From CAAFZY01 sp964410325 (lineage in GTDB: Bacteria > Pseudomonadota > Alphaproteobacteria > RF32 > CAG-239): a DNA stretch of 64,000 nt. The stretch lies in the NCBI GenBank assembly GCA_964410325.1, contig CAYPFN010000001.1, positions 62,001 to 126,000 of the forward strand, read 5' to 3'. The first letter of the stretch is position 1, and every line of letters starts with the position of its first letter. Made by a program: the position numbers and the translations under genes. Shown here one piece after another: positions 18,113 to 27,534 of the stretch. The notes beneath the pieces were generated by a model. That model was not told where the DNA came from and did not search any database. It was given only the letters and a program-made list of their open reading frames with translations.

Positions 18113-19240
18113 ATGTTGCATTCTTTAGTCTGTTTATTGGTGATTATTCTGGTTTTGCCGGCATCGGCTCAGGAGGTTGACGTTTCGGCGCTTGATGCGG
18201 AGGCACGTAGCGCCAAAGGTAATTCCGTGCTGTTTGGCAATCAGAATCCAGAGGTCATTATGCGCCAACGTGAAGAACAGCGCCGTCGAGAAGCGTATGA
18301 AGAAAAAATCCACCGGGAAGAAGAAGCCCGCCGAAAAGCGGAAGAGCAGAAACGACAGGCGTTAAAGCCGGTTAATCTGTTTGGCGGAGGCATTAAAATT
18401 TTTGCCGAAGTTAACGGAGAAATTATTACAAGTCGCGATATGCAGGATAGAGTTAATGCTTTTGTGGCAACAACACGGATACCGATTAATCATGAAACGA
18501 AAGAGATGGTTGTTGATAAGGTTTTACAAGAGGCGGTGGATGAAAAAATTAAGCTGCAGGAAGCTGAAAAAAACGGTGTTGAGATTTCTGAAGCCGAAAT
18601 GGAAAATGGCCTGAAAAACTTTGCTCAAGCCAATGGTATAACTGTGGCGCAACTCAAAAAGATGTTAGAGCAGGCGCAAGTTAATGAGGATGTTTTTCGT
18701 TCGCAAATGAAAGCCGAGCTTGCTTGGGTGCGTTTGGTACAGCGGAAAGCAGCCCAAGATTCGACAGTTTCTCAAAGCGAGGTACAAGAAGCACTGGAGA
18801 ACATTACTAAAGATGTGCAAATACCAAAGTTTATGGTTTCGGAAATTGTTATTCCCAAAAGCCAGGCGGCACACATTGAGGATTTAGTCAGCAATTTGCG
18901 TCAGGATCCGCGTTTTGAACTTTATGCAATGCAGTTTTCACAGAGTCCAAGCGCCCGTACGGGTGGTCATTTGGGCTGGGTTAATAAGGGGCAGCTGGCA
19001 GAACCTTTGGAAAAGGCGTTGGAAAGAATGAAAGAAGGCGGAATATCTAATCCGATTGCCTTGGGGGCAGATTATTATATTTTGCGATTGGAAAAAAAGT
19101 ATCGGCCGGGAATAGATAAAGCGCCAGTTCCAGATGCGGAAACCATAAGAAAAATGCTTGAAAATAAAAAAATGGAAGAAACGGCGGCCAAATATTTGCG
19201 TGATTTGCGCAATAAGGCAATTATTGAGCGCAAGGCATAA
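18113..19240 (+). CDS. surA: SurA-type periplasmic peptidyl-prolyl isomerase/chaperone
   Basis: Periplasmic chaperone that escorts outer-membrane proteins, including LptD, to the BAM complex. 375 aa: signal peptide (cleavage about residue 19, ASA-QEV), a charged Arg/Glu-rich helical stretch (about 48-82) not found in the enterobacterial protein, the SurA N-terminal domain (about 95-225, FAEVNGEIITSRDMQDRVNA) and one parvulin rotamase domain (about 235-345, FSQSPSARTGGHLGWVNKGQ). Its position after lptD is the conserved alphaproteobacterial arrangement. Confidence 0.93.
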   Translation: MLHSLVCLLVIILVLPASAQEVDVSALDAEARSAKGNSVLFGNQNPEVIMRQREEQRRREAYEEKIHREEEARRKAEEQKRQALKPVNLFGGGIKIFAEVNGEIITSRDMQDRVNAFVATTRIPINHETKEMVVDKVLQEAVDEKIKLQEAEKNGVEISEAEMENGLKNFAQANGITVAQLKKMLEQAQVNEDVFRSQMKAELAWVRLVQRKAAQDSTVSQSEVQEALENITKDVQIPKFMVSEIVIPKSQAAHIEDLVSNLRQDPRFELYAMQFSQSPSARTGGHLGWVNKGQLAEPLEKALERMKEGGISNPIALGADYYILRLEKKYRPGIDKAPVPDAETIRKMLENKKMEETAAKYLRDLRNKAIIERKA

Positions 19241-19241
19241 A

Positions 19242-20072
19242 ATGGATTTTGGACTGTCACTGAGAGAAACGATAGAGTATTATGGCCTGATGGCTAAAAA
19301 ATCATTAGGGCAGAATTTTTTATTGGATCAAAACATTACGAGTAAAATTATCCGTTTATCGTTGGAAAAACAGGGCTTGAAAGATTTTTCAAATGTTAAT
19401 GTTTTTGAAATTGGTTCGGGACCGGGGGGATTGACCAGAGCTATTTTGGAAAATCAGCCGAAAAAATTAACAGTGATAGAAATGGATGAGCGGACAATGA
19501 GGATTATGGAAGATTTGCGTCGTTGTGCGCTGTGTCCTTTAAATGTAATTAATGCTGATGCGCTGGCAATTGATTTATCGGCATTGGAGAATTCGCCCAG
19601 ACAGATAATTAGCAATCTGCCATATAATATTTCAGTACCGCTGCTTGTCGGCTGGCTTAAACAAATGCCCGCATTTTCAGCGATGACGCTGATGTTTCAA
19701 AAAGAAGTTGCGGAACGGATTACGGCGCCGATTAAAACGAAGAATTATGGCCGGGTATCAGTGTTGGCGCAACTAGTGTGCCAAATCGATAAGTTGTTTG
19801 ATTTGCCACCGACATGTTTTGTGCCAGCACCGAAAGTGTGGTCAAGCGTATTGTTGTTTCGACCGAAAAACGAAATTCCTGTTGCGCCGATAATTGAAAA
19901 GATTGAAAAAATAACAGCAGCGGCTTTTGGGCAACGTCGCAAAATGATACGCCAAAGTTTAAAATCATTTACGGGCCTGGAGCAGGCTTGTATGGCAGCC
20001 GGAATTGACATGACGATGCGTGCTGAAGATATAGCGCCGGAAAAATATTTGATGTTGGTGCAAAATTTATAA
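19242..20072 (+). CDS. rsmA: RsmA/KsgA, 16S rRNA dimethyladenosine transferase
   Basis: SAM-dependent enzyme that dimethylates two adenines in helix 45 of 16S rRNA (A1518/A1519 in E. coli numbering). 276 aa. The N-terminal KKSLGQNFLLDQNI, motif I FEIGSGPGGLTRAIL and the catalytic NLPYNIS are all present. The start is the ATG at 19242, one base after the surA stop, with AAGG seven bases upstream; the longer open frame from 19158 lies inside surA. pdxA, which often sits between surA and rsmA in proteobacteria, is absent. Confidence 0.95.
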   Translation: MDFGLSLRETIEYYGLMAKKSLGQNFLLDQNITSKIIRLSLEKQGLKDFSNVNVFEIGSGPGGLTRAILENQPKKLTVIEMDERTMRIMEDLRRCALCPLNVINADALAIDLSALENSPRQIISNLPYNISVPLLVGWLKQMPAFSAMTLMFQKEVAERITAPIKTKNYGRVSVLAQLVCQIDKLFDLPPTCFVPAPKVWSSVLLFRPKNEIPVAPIIEKIEKITAAAFGQRRKMIRQSLKSFTGLEQACMAAGIDMTMRAEDIAPEKYLMLVQNL

Positions 20073-20174
20073 TTTTTCCATTTTGTCAAAAACAAAACTT
20101 GATTGTTTAAAATTTGTGTGCTAATTATAAAGAACAGTCAATATTATTGTTTCATTTTATAAATTATACAAATT

Positions 20175-20696
20175 ATGGAATATTCTCTGAAAAGTCTGCT
20201 TAATCAAAAAGATTGGGTAGGCGTGTTGAAATCTTTAAAAAATGGTTTCTCTTTTTCAGAAGAGGAAGAGTTCTATTTTTTTAAGGAGACGTCTAAAAAA
20301 TGGCAAAAGGCGTATATTGAAATTGAGTGCCTCTTTCCTAAAACGGAAAGGTGGTTGATGGCTACAGCTTCGCTGGATTTGTTGAAAAAGAGTTATGAGA
20401 AATGGGGCTTCTTTGAGAAAAACCTAGAGTGGGTGTTTTCTCAAACATCAGAGACCGTATGTCAAAAGATACTCTCCGTGATAACAAATATTCCGGGGGA
20501 TGAGGTAGAAAAAGCAATGCTTCAGCGTCAAGATACAGAGTTGTTGATTCTTTGGTTGAAAAAGTTCAAGGAACTCAGCGAAGAGGCCGAGAGGCTGTTG
20601 GAAGAGAAAGCAGAGTATCAAAGCCTTAAAAGGGTCTACATTGACTTTATGGTGGAGAAGCTTAAAGCAAAAAAAACAAGAGGGCTCTTTTTATAA
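20175..20696 (+). CDS. Hypothetical protein, 173 aa
   Basis: Not recognised. The product is rich in Glu, Lys, Leu and Trp and appears entirely alpha-helical, with no signal peptide or transmembrane segment; the last 50 residues (KKFKELSEEAERLLEEKAEY) could form a coiled coil. A rho-independent terminator overlaps its final codons. The promoter-like stretch just upstream (20090-20160) is very AT-rich. It is not seen as part of the lptF-rsmA operon because 102 bases separate it from rsmA. Confidence 0.6.
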   Translation: MEYSLKSLLNQKDWVGVLKSLKNGFSFSEEEEFYFFKETSKKWQKAYIEIECLFPKTERWLMATASLDLLKKSYEKWGFFEKNLEWVFSQTSETVCQKILSVITNIPGDEVEKAMLQRQDTELLILWLKKFKELSEEAERLLEEKAEYQSLKRVYIDFMVEKLKAKKTRGLFL

Positions 20697-20707
20697 AGAG
20701 CCTTTTT
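20683..20707 (+). terminator. Rho-independent terminator of the 173-aa gene
   Basis: An 8-bp stem GGCTCTTT/AAAGAGCC with a TTAT loop (20683-20702) is followed by TTTTT. The hairpin begins inside the last codons of the gene ending at 20696. Confidence 0.85.
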
Positions 20708-20901
20708 GTTTGTTTAAAATTATCATGTGGACGTTATGCTGCTAATGAAAAATATAGAAAATTCTGAAAAAATGGATATATTTTAAGGAGATAATAAGTA
20801 AAAACGATGGTATAGCCACTTGACGAAAAAGATATTGAATAAATAAGCAGGAGAAACTGTTGAAAACTGCTGTAGCTATATCAAACGGGGAACCATAAAA
20901 A

Positions 20902-20930
20902 AACGCTTTTTGTTTTTTACAAAAAGCGTT
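20902..20930 (-). terminator. Rho-independent terminator of gapR
   Basis: An 11-bp stem AACGCTTTTTG/CAAAAAGCGTT with a seven-base loop; on the minus strand it is followed by a T-run (complement of 20896-20903). It lies 22 bases after the gapR stop. Confidence 0.85.
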
Positions 20931-20952
20931 AGAGGTATTTTGTGTAAAAAAA

Positions 20953-21195
20953 CTACAAATCTAAAGCTTTGCGGTATGTTTCAAGCAGGAATTCCTGCTC
21001 GTTGCGGTCGGCGGCATTCATTTTGCGCAGTTTTAAAATAGCGCGCATGATTTTGACATCAAATCCAGCACTTTTGGCTTCAGCAAAAACCTCGCGGATA
21101 TCGGTTGAAATCTCTTTTTTATCTTCCTCAAGTTTTTCAATCCGTTCAATTAAAGAACGCAATCTGTCGGTGGCAATTCCTCCCACTTCAGCCAT
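20953..21195 (-). CDS. gapR: GapR (DUF2312/UPF0335), nucleoid-associated protein
   Basis: Small DNA-binding protein of alphaproteobacteria that clamps overtwisted AT-rich DNA ahead of polymerases and supports replication and transcription (known from Caulobacter). 80 aa, all helical: the family signature LRSLIERIEKLEEDKKEIST, then DIREVFAEAKSAGFDVKIMR and LRKM. It has an AAGGAG site eight bases before ATG and its own terminator. It is strong evidence for the alphaproteobacterial origin of this DNA. Confidence 0.93.
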   Translation of the reverse strand: MAEVGGIATDRLRSLIERIEKLEEDKKEISTDIREVFAEAKSAGFDVKIMRAILKLRKMNAADRNEQEFLLETYRKALDL

Positions 21196-21322
21196 TTTTT
21201 TTCTCCTTAGCTAAATATTAAAAATTTTGTTGTTTAAGAAGTTAACAAAATTGATTATATTTTACAAGTCATATTTTTTGGTATATATGATATAACAAAA
21301 TAATTGATGAAGAGAGGAAGAT

Positions 21323-22744
21323 ATGCCTGAAAATACACATACAAAAATTTTAGCCACAGTCGGTCCGGCGACAGCAACTGCAGAAATGCTGGAAAAACTT
21401 GTAGATGCTGGGGTTGATGCATTTCGATTTAACTTTTCACACGGAACGCATGAAGAGCACGCCGAACGCTATCAGATCGTGCGTAAAATTTCCGAATCGC
21501 GTGGCCGCCATATTGCCGTGATTGCCGATATGCAAGGACCAAAATTAAGAGTGGGGCATTTTGCCAGTGGCAAAGTTATGCTTCAGGCTGGACAGGATTT
21601 TGTTTTGGATTTGGATGAAACGCCGGGAGATGAAACTAGAGTTAATCTGCCCCATAAAGAAATATTTGCCGCTATTAAACCCGGTGACATGTTGTTGCTG
21701 AATGATGGTAACATTGCTTTGAAAATTAAAGAATGCGATGCTAGTCATGCTGTTACTGAAGTTAAGGTTGGCGGCCTGCTTTCAGATCATAAGGGTGTAA
21801 ACTTGCCGAATATTAAGCTGCCGATTTCAGCTTTGACCGAAAAGGATAAAGAGGATTTGACTTTTGCGCTTGATTTGGGCGTGGACTGGATTAGTCTTTC
21901 GTTTGTGCAAAAGGCTTCTGACGTGCAGGAAGTTCGTGATTTGGTTAACGGCAGGGCGTTGATTATGTCTAAGCTTGAAAAACCAAGCGCAATTGAAGAG
22001 TTGGAAGATGTTATCCGCCTTTCAGATGGGATTATGGTTGCCAGAGGTGATTTGGGGGTGGAGTGTCCGCTTCAAACCGTTCCGGTGCTGCAAAAACGCA
22101 TTGTCGCCGCATGTCGCAAATACGCTAAGCCTGTGGTGGTGGCGACCCAAATGCTGGAGTCAATGATTGGTACGCCGATGCCGACCAGAGCTGAAGTTTC
22201 TGATGTGGCGACGGCGGTTTATGATGGAGCGGATACGGTTATGCTTTCGGCAGAAACGGCTGTTGGACAATATCCGGCGGAAACGGTTAAAATGATGCAT
22301 AATATTATTGAACAGGTTGAGCATGATCCGAATTTTTATAGTTGTATGAAAAATCACCATAAGGATGTTTATGAGAGCGAATCGCAAGGAATTACATATG
22401 CGGCAAGCGAATTGGCTCAGGTTTTGCCGAATGTAGTGGCGATTGTAACTTTTACGGCTTCTGGATTTACGACTTTTTTGATAGCTAAGGAACGGCCTAA
22501 CTTGCCGATTTTAGCGATTACGCCGAGCGAACAGGTTGCGCAACAAATGGGGATTGTTTGGGGAGTGCATAGCTATGTTAACAAAGATGTGTTTTTTAGT
22601 TTCGATTTGATTGAGGATATTGCTATCCGCTATGTTAAGCAGTACGGGCTTGGCAAATCCGGAGATTATATTATTTCGACAGCGGGTTTCCCGTTAGCGC
22701 GCCGCGGTATGACCAATATGCTACATACAATCAGAATACCATAA
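21323..22744 (+). CDS. pyk: Pyruvate kinase
   Basis: Last enzyme of glycolysis: phosphoenolpyruvate + ADP to pyruvate + ATP. 473 aa. Conserved elements: TKILATVGPA at the N-terminus, FRFNFSHG, the catalytic region SKLEKPSAIEEL, MVARGDLGVE, and KPVVVATQMLESMI with TRAEVSDVATAVYDGADTVM. The C-terminal effector domain is present. A strong GAGAGGAAG site precedes the ATG. It has its own terminator just after the stop and appears monocistronic. Confidence 0.97.
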   Translation: MPENTHTKILATVGPATATAEMLEKLVDAGVDAFRFNFSHGTHEEHAERYQIVRKISESRGRHIAVIADMQGPKLRVGHFASGKVMLQAGQDFVLDLDETPGDETRVNLPHKEIFAAIKPGDMLLLNDGNIALKIKECDASHAVTEVKVGGLLSDHKGVNLPNIKLPISALTEKDKEDLTFALDLGVDWISLSFVQKASDVQEVRDLVNGRALIMSKLEKPSAIEELEDVIRLSDGIMVARGDLGVECPLQTVPVLQKRIVAACRKYAKPVVVATQMLESMIGTPMPTRAEVSDVATAVYDGADTVMLSAETAVGQYPAETVKMMHNIIEQVEHDPNFYSCMKNHHKDVYESESQGITYAASELAQVLPNVVAIVTFTASGFTTFLIAKERPNLPILAITPSEQVAQQMGIVWGVHSYVNKDVFFSFDLIEDIAIRYVKQYGLGKSGDYIISTAGFPLARRGMTNMLHTIRIP

Positions 22745-22769
22745 TTTCTTATATACGCTGCACGATTAA

Positions 22770-22797
22770 AAAAAAAGCACCATGTAGTGCTTTTTTT
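22770..22797. terminator. Bidirectional terminator between pyk and tRNA-Arg
   Basis: A GCAC/GTGC core (22777-22780 with 22787-22790) is extended by an A-run on the left and a T-run on the right, so it can terminate pyk on the plus strand and the tRNA transcript on the minus strand. Confidence 0.8.
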
Positions 22798-22799
22798 AA

Positions 22800-22876
22800 T
22801 GGCGCGCCCGGCGGGATTCGAACTCACAACCTTCTGATCCGTAGTCAGATGCTCTATCCAATTGAGCTACGGGCGC
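22800..22876 (-). tRNA. tRNA-Arg (anticodon ACG)
   Basis: A 77-nt cloverleaf including the encoded CCA: acceptor GCGCCCG/CGGGCGC, anticodon arm TCTGA-CTACGGA-TCAGA with ACG in the loop. ACG is normally deaminated to ICG by TadA, so it reads CGU, CGC and CGA. The T-stem (GTGAG/CCCGC) contains an A-C mismatch at positions 52-62, caused by the base at 22824. Confidence 0.93.
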
Positions 22877-23108
22877 ATCAAATATGGAGTGTTAATAATG
22901 CAATTCATTTTATTTTGCAAGCATTATTTTAAATTCTTTATAAAAAAAAATAAAATTTGCCTTTAGTATAAAGTGTAAATCAATGGATTAATTCAGCAAA
23001 AACAACAGTTCTCCAAGCTTTAATAAATTTATCAATGTATTGAGGGGTTATGCTTGCATAGATGTGTGGCGGTTAATTATTTCTTTTAACCATGCTTTTA
23101 AAAAGAAA

Positions 23109-23140
23109 AAACAGGCTCAAGGTTATTCATAAGCCTGTTT
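23109..23140 (-). terminator. Rho-independent terminator of glgP
   Basis: A 9-bp stem AAACAGGCT/AGCCTGTTT (23109-23117 with 23132-23140) is followed on the minus strand by TTTTTCTTTTT. It lies just after the glgP stop codon. Confidence 0.8.
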
Positions 23141-23153
23141 TCCTTGTTTTCAA

Positions 23154-25619
23154 TTAACCAACCGGTTTGGTATGCCAAATTTTATCAGCATATTCCATAA
23201 CCGCCCTATCGCTTGAAAAATATCCGATTCTGGCCACATTAAGGATGGCTTTCCGATTCCATTTTTTGGTATCCAAATGATCTTGTTCAGCCTTATGAAG
23301 CGTATTGTTGAAGTCTTCTAAATCAGCTAAGACAAAATAATAATCTCGATTTAGAAGTTCTTCAAAAATCGGCTTAAACAAAAGAACGTGATCTTTTTCA
23401 CAAAACATGTTGGAGTTAAGAGCATTCAAAATGCGCTTGATGTAGTCGGATTTTTCGTACAATTCTCTAGGATTGTATGTACTGCGCATCGCCTTAATCT
23501 GCTCATCTTTTAAGCCGCAGAGATAAAAGTTTTCTTCGCCGACGGCTTCTCTGATTTCAATGTTGGCACCGTCATAAGTACCGACGGTCAAAGCGCCGTT
23601 TAAGGCAAATTTCATGTTACCAGTGCCAGATGCCTCAAAGCCTGCCGTTGAAATCTGCAGACTGATATTTGCCGCTGGAATGAGTTTTTCAGCCAAAGAA
23701 ACTTTATAATCCGGGATGAAAACTACTTTAATCGCATTATTAACCCGAGAATCATTATTCACAATATCGGCAACATTGTTAATCAGCTTGATAATAAGTT
23801 TGGCAAAGGTATAAGACGGTGCGGCTTTTCCGGCAAAGATGTAAGTTTTATTGCAAATTGGCCGAGCATTATCTTTGATGATAGCCAAATAGTCGCCGAT
23901 AACTTGTAAAATAGTCATTAGCTGGCGTTTATATTCATGGATGCGTTTAGCATGAATAATGTAAATGCTGTCGGCATCAACCATAATTCCCGTATTTTTA
24001 AAGATTTGGTAAGCCAGTTTTTCTTTATTGGTTTTCTTGTTTTCGGCAAACTTTTTAATAAATTTGTCATCATCGGCATATTGTTCAAGATTTTTAAGTT
24101 CTTCCAAATGCGTAATCCACTCCTTGCCGATTTTGTCGGAAATCAGCTCAGCCAATGGTGTATTGGCATGCAAGAGCCAGCGCCGTGGTGTAATACCGTT
24201 GGTAATATTGATAAACTTTTCCGGCCATAATTCATAAAACTCTGGAACAAGTGATGTTTTTATCAGTTCAGAATGAAGTTTGGCCACTCCGTTGATTGAA
24301 AAAGAACCGACAATGGAAAGATTGGCCATGCGAATAATCTGGTTATCGCCTTCGCCAGAAACAATGGAAACTTTTGCAATTTTAGGTGAATCCGCGCCTA
24401 ATTTTGATTTGGCAAATTCTACGAAGCGGTTATTAATTTCATAAATAATTTGTAAATGCCGCGGCAGCATTTTTCCTAAAATCCGAGTCGGCCAGGTTTC
24501 TAATGCTTCAGGCAGGAGCGTATGGTTGGTATAGGCAAAGACTTTGGTAACAATGTTCCATGCCGTATCCCAATCCTGTCCATATTGGTCAATCAGCAGC
24601 CTCATCATTTCCGGAATGGCCAATGCTGGATGTGTGTCGTTAAGTTGAATGCAAACAAATTCTGGCATCCGATCAAAGTCATTGCATTTTTCCAAAAATC
24701 GGCGGATGATATCTTGCATGGCGCAGGAAACGAAGAAATACTGCTGGGTTAAACGCAGTTCTTTACCGGATTCAACCGCATCAGAAGGATATAAAACTTT
24801 GGAAATGGTTTCAGTTTTAATTTTATCTTTAACCGCTTCCATATAGCCGCCTTCATTGAAAACGTTGATATCCAATTCTTCATCGGTTTTGGCCGAAAAT
24901 AACCGGAGATAGTTAATGGATTTTCCTTCATAGCCGACAATTGGGAAATCGTATGGCACGCCGTAAAGCATTTGTGTGTTAACCCAAGTGAAATATGGCT
25001 TGCCATCAGCGCCCATATAACTTTCGATATTGCCATAAATCGGGATGGCGACTTTGCGATCCTGTCTGGCAAATTGCCAAGGCGAGTCTTCGCCAAGCCA
25101 GCTGTCTGCTTGCTCAATTTGCCAACCGTTTTCAAATTTTTGTTTAAATAGCCCGAACTGATAGTTGATGCCATAACCAAAACCAGCTATGCCTAAAGAT
25201 GCCATAGAATCAAGATAGCAGGCTGCAAGCCTTCCTAAACCGCCGTTGCCTAAGGCTGGATCATATTCGGCATCAAAAATTTCCTGAATGGAAATGTTGG
25301 GGAAATCGTCAATGTGAATATCTTTAAGTAAATTAAAAAGCTCCAAGTTATGTAGATTATTTTCCATCGACTTACCAATAAGATATTCAATAGAAAGATA
25401 ATACACGCGCTTTGCACCAGCATTATTGTAACGATGGATGGTTTTATACATTCTGTCCATGGTAAATTCGCGTACGGCCAAGGCAATGGCTTCAAAAGCT
25501 TCTTCTTTGGTCAGCTCGCAGGTTCTTTTGCCGATAAAATATTTGATATAGTGTTCAATAGAAAGTTTAAGCCTGGCTTTGTTAATTTCGCTGATGGCTC
25601 TGGATTCTTCTTTTTTCAA
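23154..25619 (-). CDS. glgP: Glycogen/alpha-glucan phosphorylase (GT35)
   Basis: Releases glucose-1-phosphate from alpha-1,4-glucans with PLP as cofactor. 821 aa, normal length. Seen: YYLSIEYLIGKSMENNL, ALGNGGLGRLAACYLDSMAS near residue 125, and the PLP-lysine region EASGTGNMKFALNGALTVG near residue 670. It forms the breakdown side of glycogen metabolism to match glgA at 11696-13723. It stands alone, with a tRNA on one side and a divergent TolC gene on the other, and ends in its own terminator. Confidence 0.96.
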   Translation of the reverse strand: MKKEESRAISEINKARLKLSIEHYIKYFIGKRTCELTKEEAFEAIALAVREFTMDRMYKTIHRYNNAGAKRVYYLSIEYLIGKSMENNLHNLELFNLLKDIHIDDFPNISIQEIFDAEYDPALGNGGLGRLAACYLDSMASLGIAGFGYGINYQFGLFKQKFENGWQIEQADSWLGEDSPWQFARQDRKVAIPIYGNIESYMGADGKPYFTWVNTQMLYGVPYDFPIVGYEGKSINYLRLFSAKTDEELDINVFNEGGYMEAVKDKIKTETISKVLYPSDAVESGKELRLTQQYFFVSCAMQDIIRRFLEKCNDFDRMPEFVCIQLNDTHPALAIPEMMRLLIDQYGQDWDTAWNIVTKVFAYTNHTLLPEALETWPTRILGKMLPRHLQIIYEINNRFVEFAKSKLGADSPKIAKVSIVSGEGDNQIIRMANLSIVGSFSINGVAKLHSELIKTSLVPEFYELWPEKFINITNGITPRRWLLHANTPLAELISDKIGKEWITHLEELKNLEQYADDDKFIKKFAENKKTNKEKLAYQIFKNTGIMVDADSIYIIHAKRIHEYKRQLMTILQVIGDYLAIIKDNARPICNKTYIFAGKAAPSYTFAKLIIKLINNVADIVNNDSRVNNAIKVVFIPDYKVSLAEKLIPAANISLQISTAGFEASGTGNMKFALNGALTVGTYDGANIEIREAVGEENFYLCGLKDEQIKAMRSTYNPRELYEKSDYIKRILNALNSNMFCEKDHVLLFKPIFEELLNRDYYFVLADLEDFNNTLHKAEQDHLDTKKWNRKAILNVARIGYFSSDRAVMEYADKIWHTKPVG

Positions 25620-25808
25620 GATTATTCCCCCTTTTCAATTTTAAAATACTCAATTATTCAATCAATAGCATAAAATTGTTTGAAATTTGTTTAACGATAT
25701 AAGATTATTTTAAATAATTTGAAATATAACCCAAGTAAAAATGGTTGAAATTTATGTAAAAATATTAAATAATCCCTAAAATTAACATAAGGAAAACTGG
25801 AAAATAAA

Positions 25809-27164
25809 ATGAAAAAGACTTTTTTATTAACTTTGCTGGCAGTAACAGCTTTAACGCCTGATGTCGGAGCTGTTACGATTTTTGAGGCCATGGGCAACGC
25901 CTATACCAACAATCCAACTTTGCAGGCGCAAAGAGCGTATCTGCGTGCCGTAGATGAAAATGTGGCAATTGCTAAATCTGGGTTTCGCCCTACGATTGCT
26001 TTGGAAGGGAATTATTCCGATTCGCATATTCACAATGATGTCTATCCGGTAACGACCGATGGTTATGACGAATCGATTTCAGCCGTTATCAGCCAGCCGA
26101 TTTTTAATGGTTTTTCAACTTGGAATTCTGTTAAAGCTGCTGATAATACGGTTAAAGCTGAGCAGAGCAATTTATATAATGTTGAACAACAAATTCTTTT
26201 AGAGGCGTCAACGGCATATTTAAATGTCGTCCGGGATAAGTCGATTGTTGACTTGCAAGTTAATAATGAAAAACTGCTGAAAAAGCGGATGGAAGAAACC
26301 AGAGAACGTTTTAATGTCGGCGAGGTTACGCGTACGGACGTTTCGCAAGCCGAAGCCCGTTATTCGCAAGCGCGTTCCGACCGCATTGCAGCCGAGGGCA
26401 ATCTTGCGGCATCCAAGGCCATTTATATTCAGGTTATTGGCGCTGAACCGATTAATTTGGAAGAGCCTGTGGGTATTGCCGAAATGTTTCCGAAATCTAT
26501 GGAAGAAGCAATCAGTTATGCCCGTGAGCATAACTATGCTTTGAAAGCGGCTAAAAGCAGCTTAAATGCTCAGATTTATACTGTATCGGCCAATACTGGC
26601 GCTTTACTTCCGCAAGTAAATTTTGAGGCGGCAGCAGTTCGTGGGCAAACACGAGATTTGGAAGGAAAAGATCCGGAAACCAACAGCTTTACCTGGGGGG
26701 TAAACATGACGGTTCCGTTGTATGATGCTGGCGAAAACCGTGCCCGCATCCGCCAAAGCAAATATCAAAAATGGCAGGCTCAGGAGGCAGTTTTGGAAGC
26801 AGAGCGGGAAATGATGTCTTCCGTTTCCAGCAATTGGGAGTATATGATTTCCAATCAGGCAAAAATTGCCTCGGTTAAAGACCAGATTAAAGCTTACGCA
26901 ATCGCGCTGGACGGCGTACAGCAGGAGGAAGCGTTAGGCAATCGTACGGTTTTAGATGTTTTGGATGCTTATCAGTATCTATTGAATTCTAATGTGGAAG
27001 AAGTGGAAGCTCAACGCGACTATTATGTTTCCGGTATGCAGCTTTTGTTATCTATGGGCAAATTAACCGCCAGAGATTTAAATTTGCCGGTTAATCTTTA
27101 TGATGCTGAAACATATTCTAAGGAAACCCGCGGCAAATGGTTGTCATTATCTATTGATAAATAA
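25809..27164 (+). CDS. tolC: TolC-family outer-membrane efflux channel
   Basis: Outer-membrane channel of tripartite efflux or type I secretion systems. 451 aa; signal peptide (cleavage about residue 21, VGA-VTI) followed by the family start TIFEAMGNAYTNNPTLQAQR. Two homologous helical repeats with heptads follow, including QAEARYSQARSDRIAAEGNL and LDVLDAYQYLLNSNVEEVEA. No inner-membrane pump or adaptor is adjacent, so the partner is unknown. The popZ-like gene lies 46 bases downstream. Confidence 0.93.
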   Translation: MKKTFLLTLLAVTALTPDVGAVTIFEAMGNAYTNNPTLQAQRAYLRAVDENVAIAKSGFRPTIALEGNYSDSHIHNDVYPVTTDGYDESISAVISQPIFNGFSTWNSVKAADNTVKAEQSNLYNVEQQILLEASTAYLNVVRDKSIVDLQVNNEKLLKKRMEETRERFNVGEVTRTDVSQAEARYSQARSDRIAAEGNLAASKAIYIQVIGAEPINLEEPVGIAEMFPKSMEEAISYAREHNYALKAAKSSLNAQIYTVSANTGALLPQVNFEAAAVRGQTRDLEGKDPETNSFTWGVNMTVPLYDAGENRARIRQSKYQKWQAQEAVLEAEREMMSSVSSNWEYMISNQAKIASVKDQIKAYAIALDGVQQEEALGNRTVLDVLDAYQYLLNSNVEEVEAQRDYYVSGMQLLLSMGKLTARDLNLPVNLYDAETYSKETRGKWLSLSIDK

Positions 27165-27210
27165 AAAACATCTGCTATAATACCTGTAGTTTAAATAAGC
27201 AGAGAAAGCT

Positions 27211-27534
27211 ATGGCTGACGAAGAAGAAATGTCTATGGAAGAAATTCTGGCTTCAATCCGGAATATTTTATGGGAAAAGGAGGTCGCAAAAAGCACTTCC
27301 CGTTCCTGTATTCGAGATTATGCCAAAGAAGCTGGCGGTGAAGTTTTCGAATTGACTAAAGATATGCTAGTTAAAGGCTGGGCTTTGCCATATGAATATT
27401 CTAACTGGAATTTTGATGATGTAGCAGCAAAAATTTTGCATAAATATGCAGAGCTTTTCGCAAAAGATAAAATCGCAAAATATGAAGAGGATGCTCAGGC
27501 GTCTTCTCGAGTGCGGGCAAAGGAGGGCTCTTAA
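27211..27534 (+). CDS. popZ: PopZ-like (DUF2497) polar organizing protein, atypical and short
   Basis: The N-terminus has the PopZ/DUF2497 signature (EEEMSMEEILASIRNIL, residues 3-19), the segment that binds client proteins at the pole. A FELTKDM motif follows at about residues 46-52, as in PopZ proteins. The usual acidic Pro-rich spacer is missing, and the C-terminal 50 residues do not resemble the normal oligomerising helices (VxRLVREEIxR-like). At 107 aa it is short. Its position directly upstream of valS is the conserved alphaproteobacterial location. It may be a reduced or repurposed PopZ. Confidence 0.7.
   Translation: MADEEEMSMEEILASIRNILWEKEVAKSTSRSCIRDYAKEAGGEVFELTKDMLVKGWALPYEYSNWNFDDVAAKILHKYAELFAKDKIAKYEEDAQASSRVRAKEGS

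Noticed and set aside
22980..23070. Minus-strand frame reading ITPQYIDKFIKAWRTVVFAE in the gap between tRNA-Arg and glgP
   Set aside because: It is short, has an upstream stop and no ribosome binding site. It could be a gene remnant, but nothing recognisable supports that.
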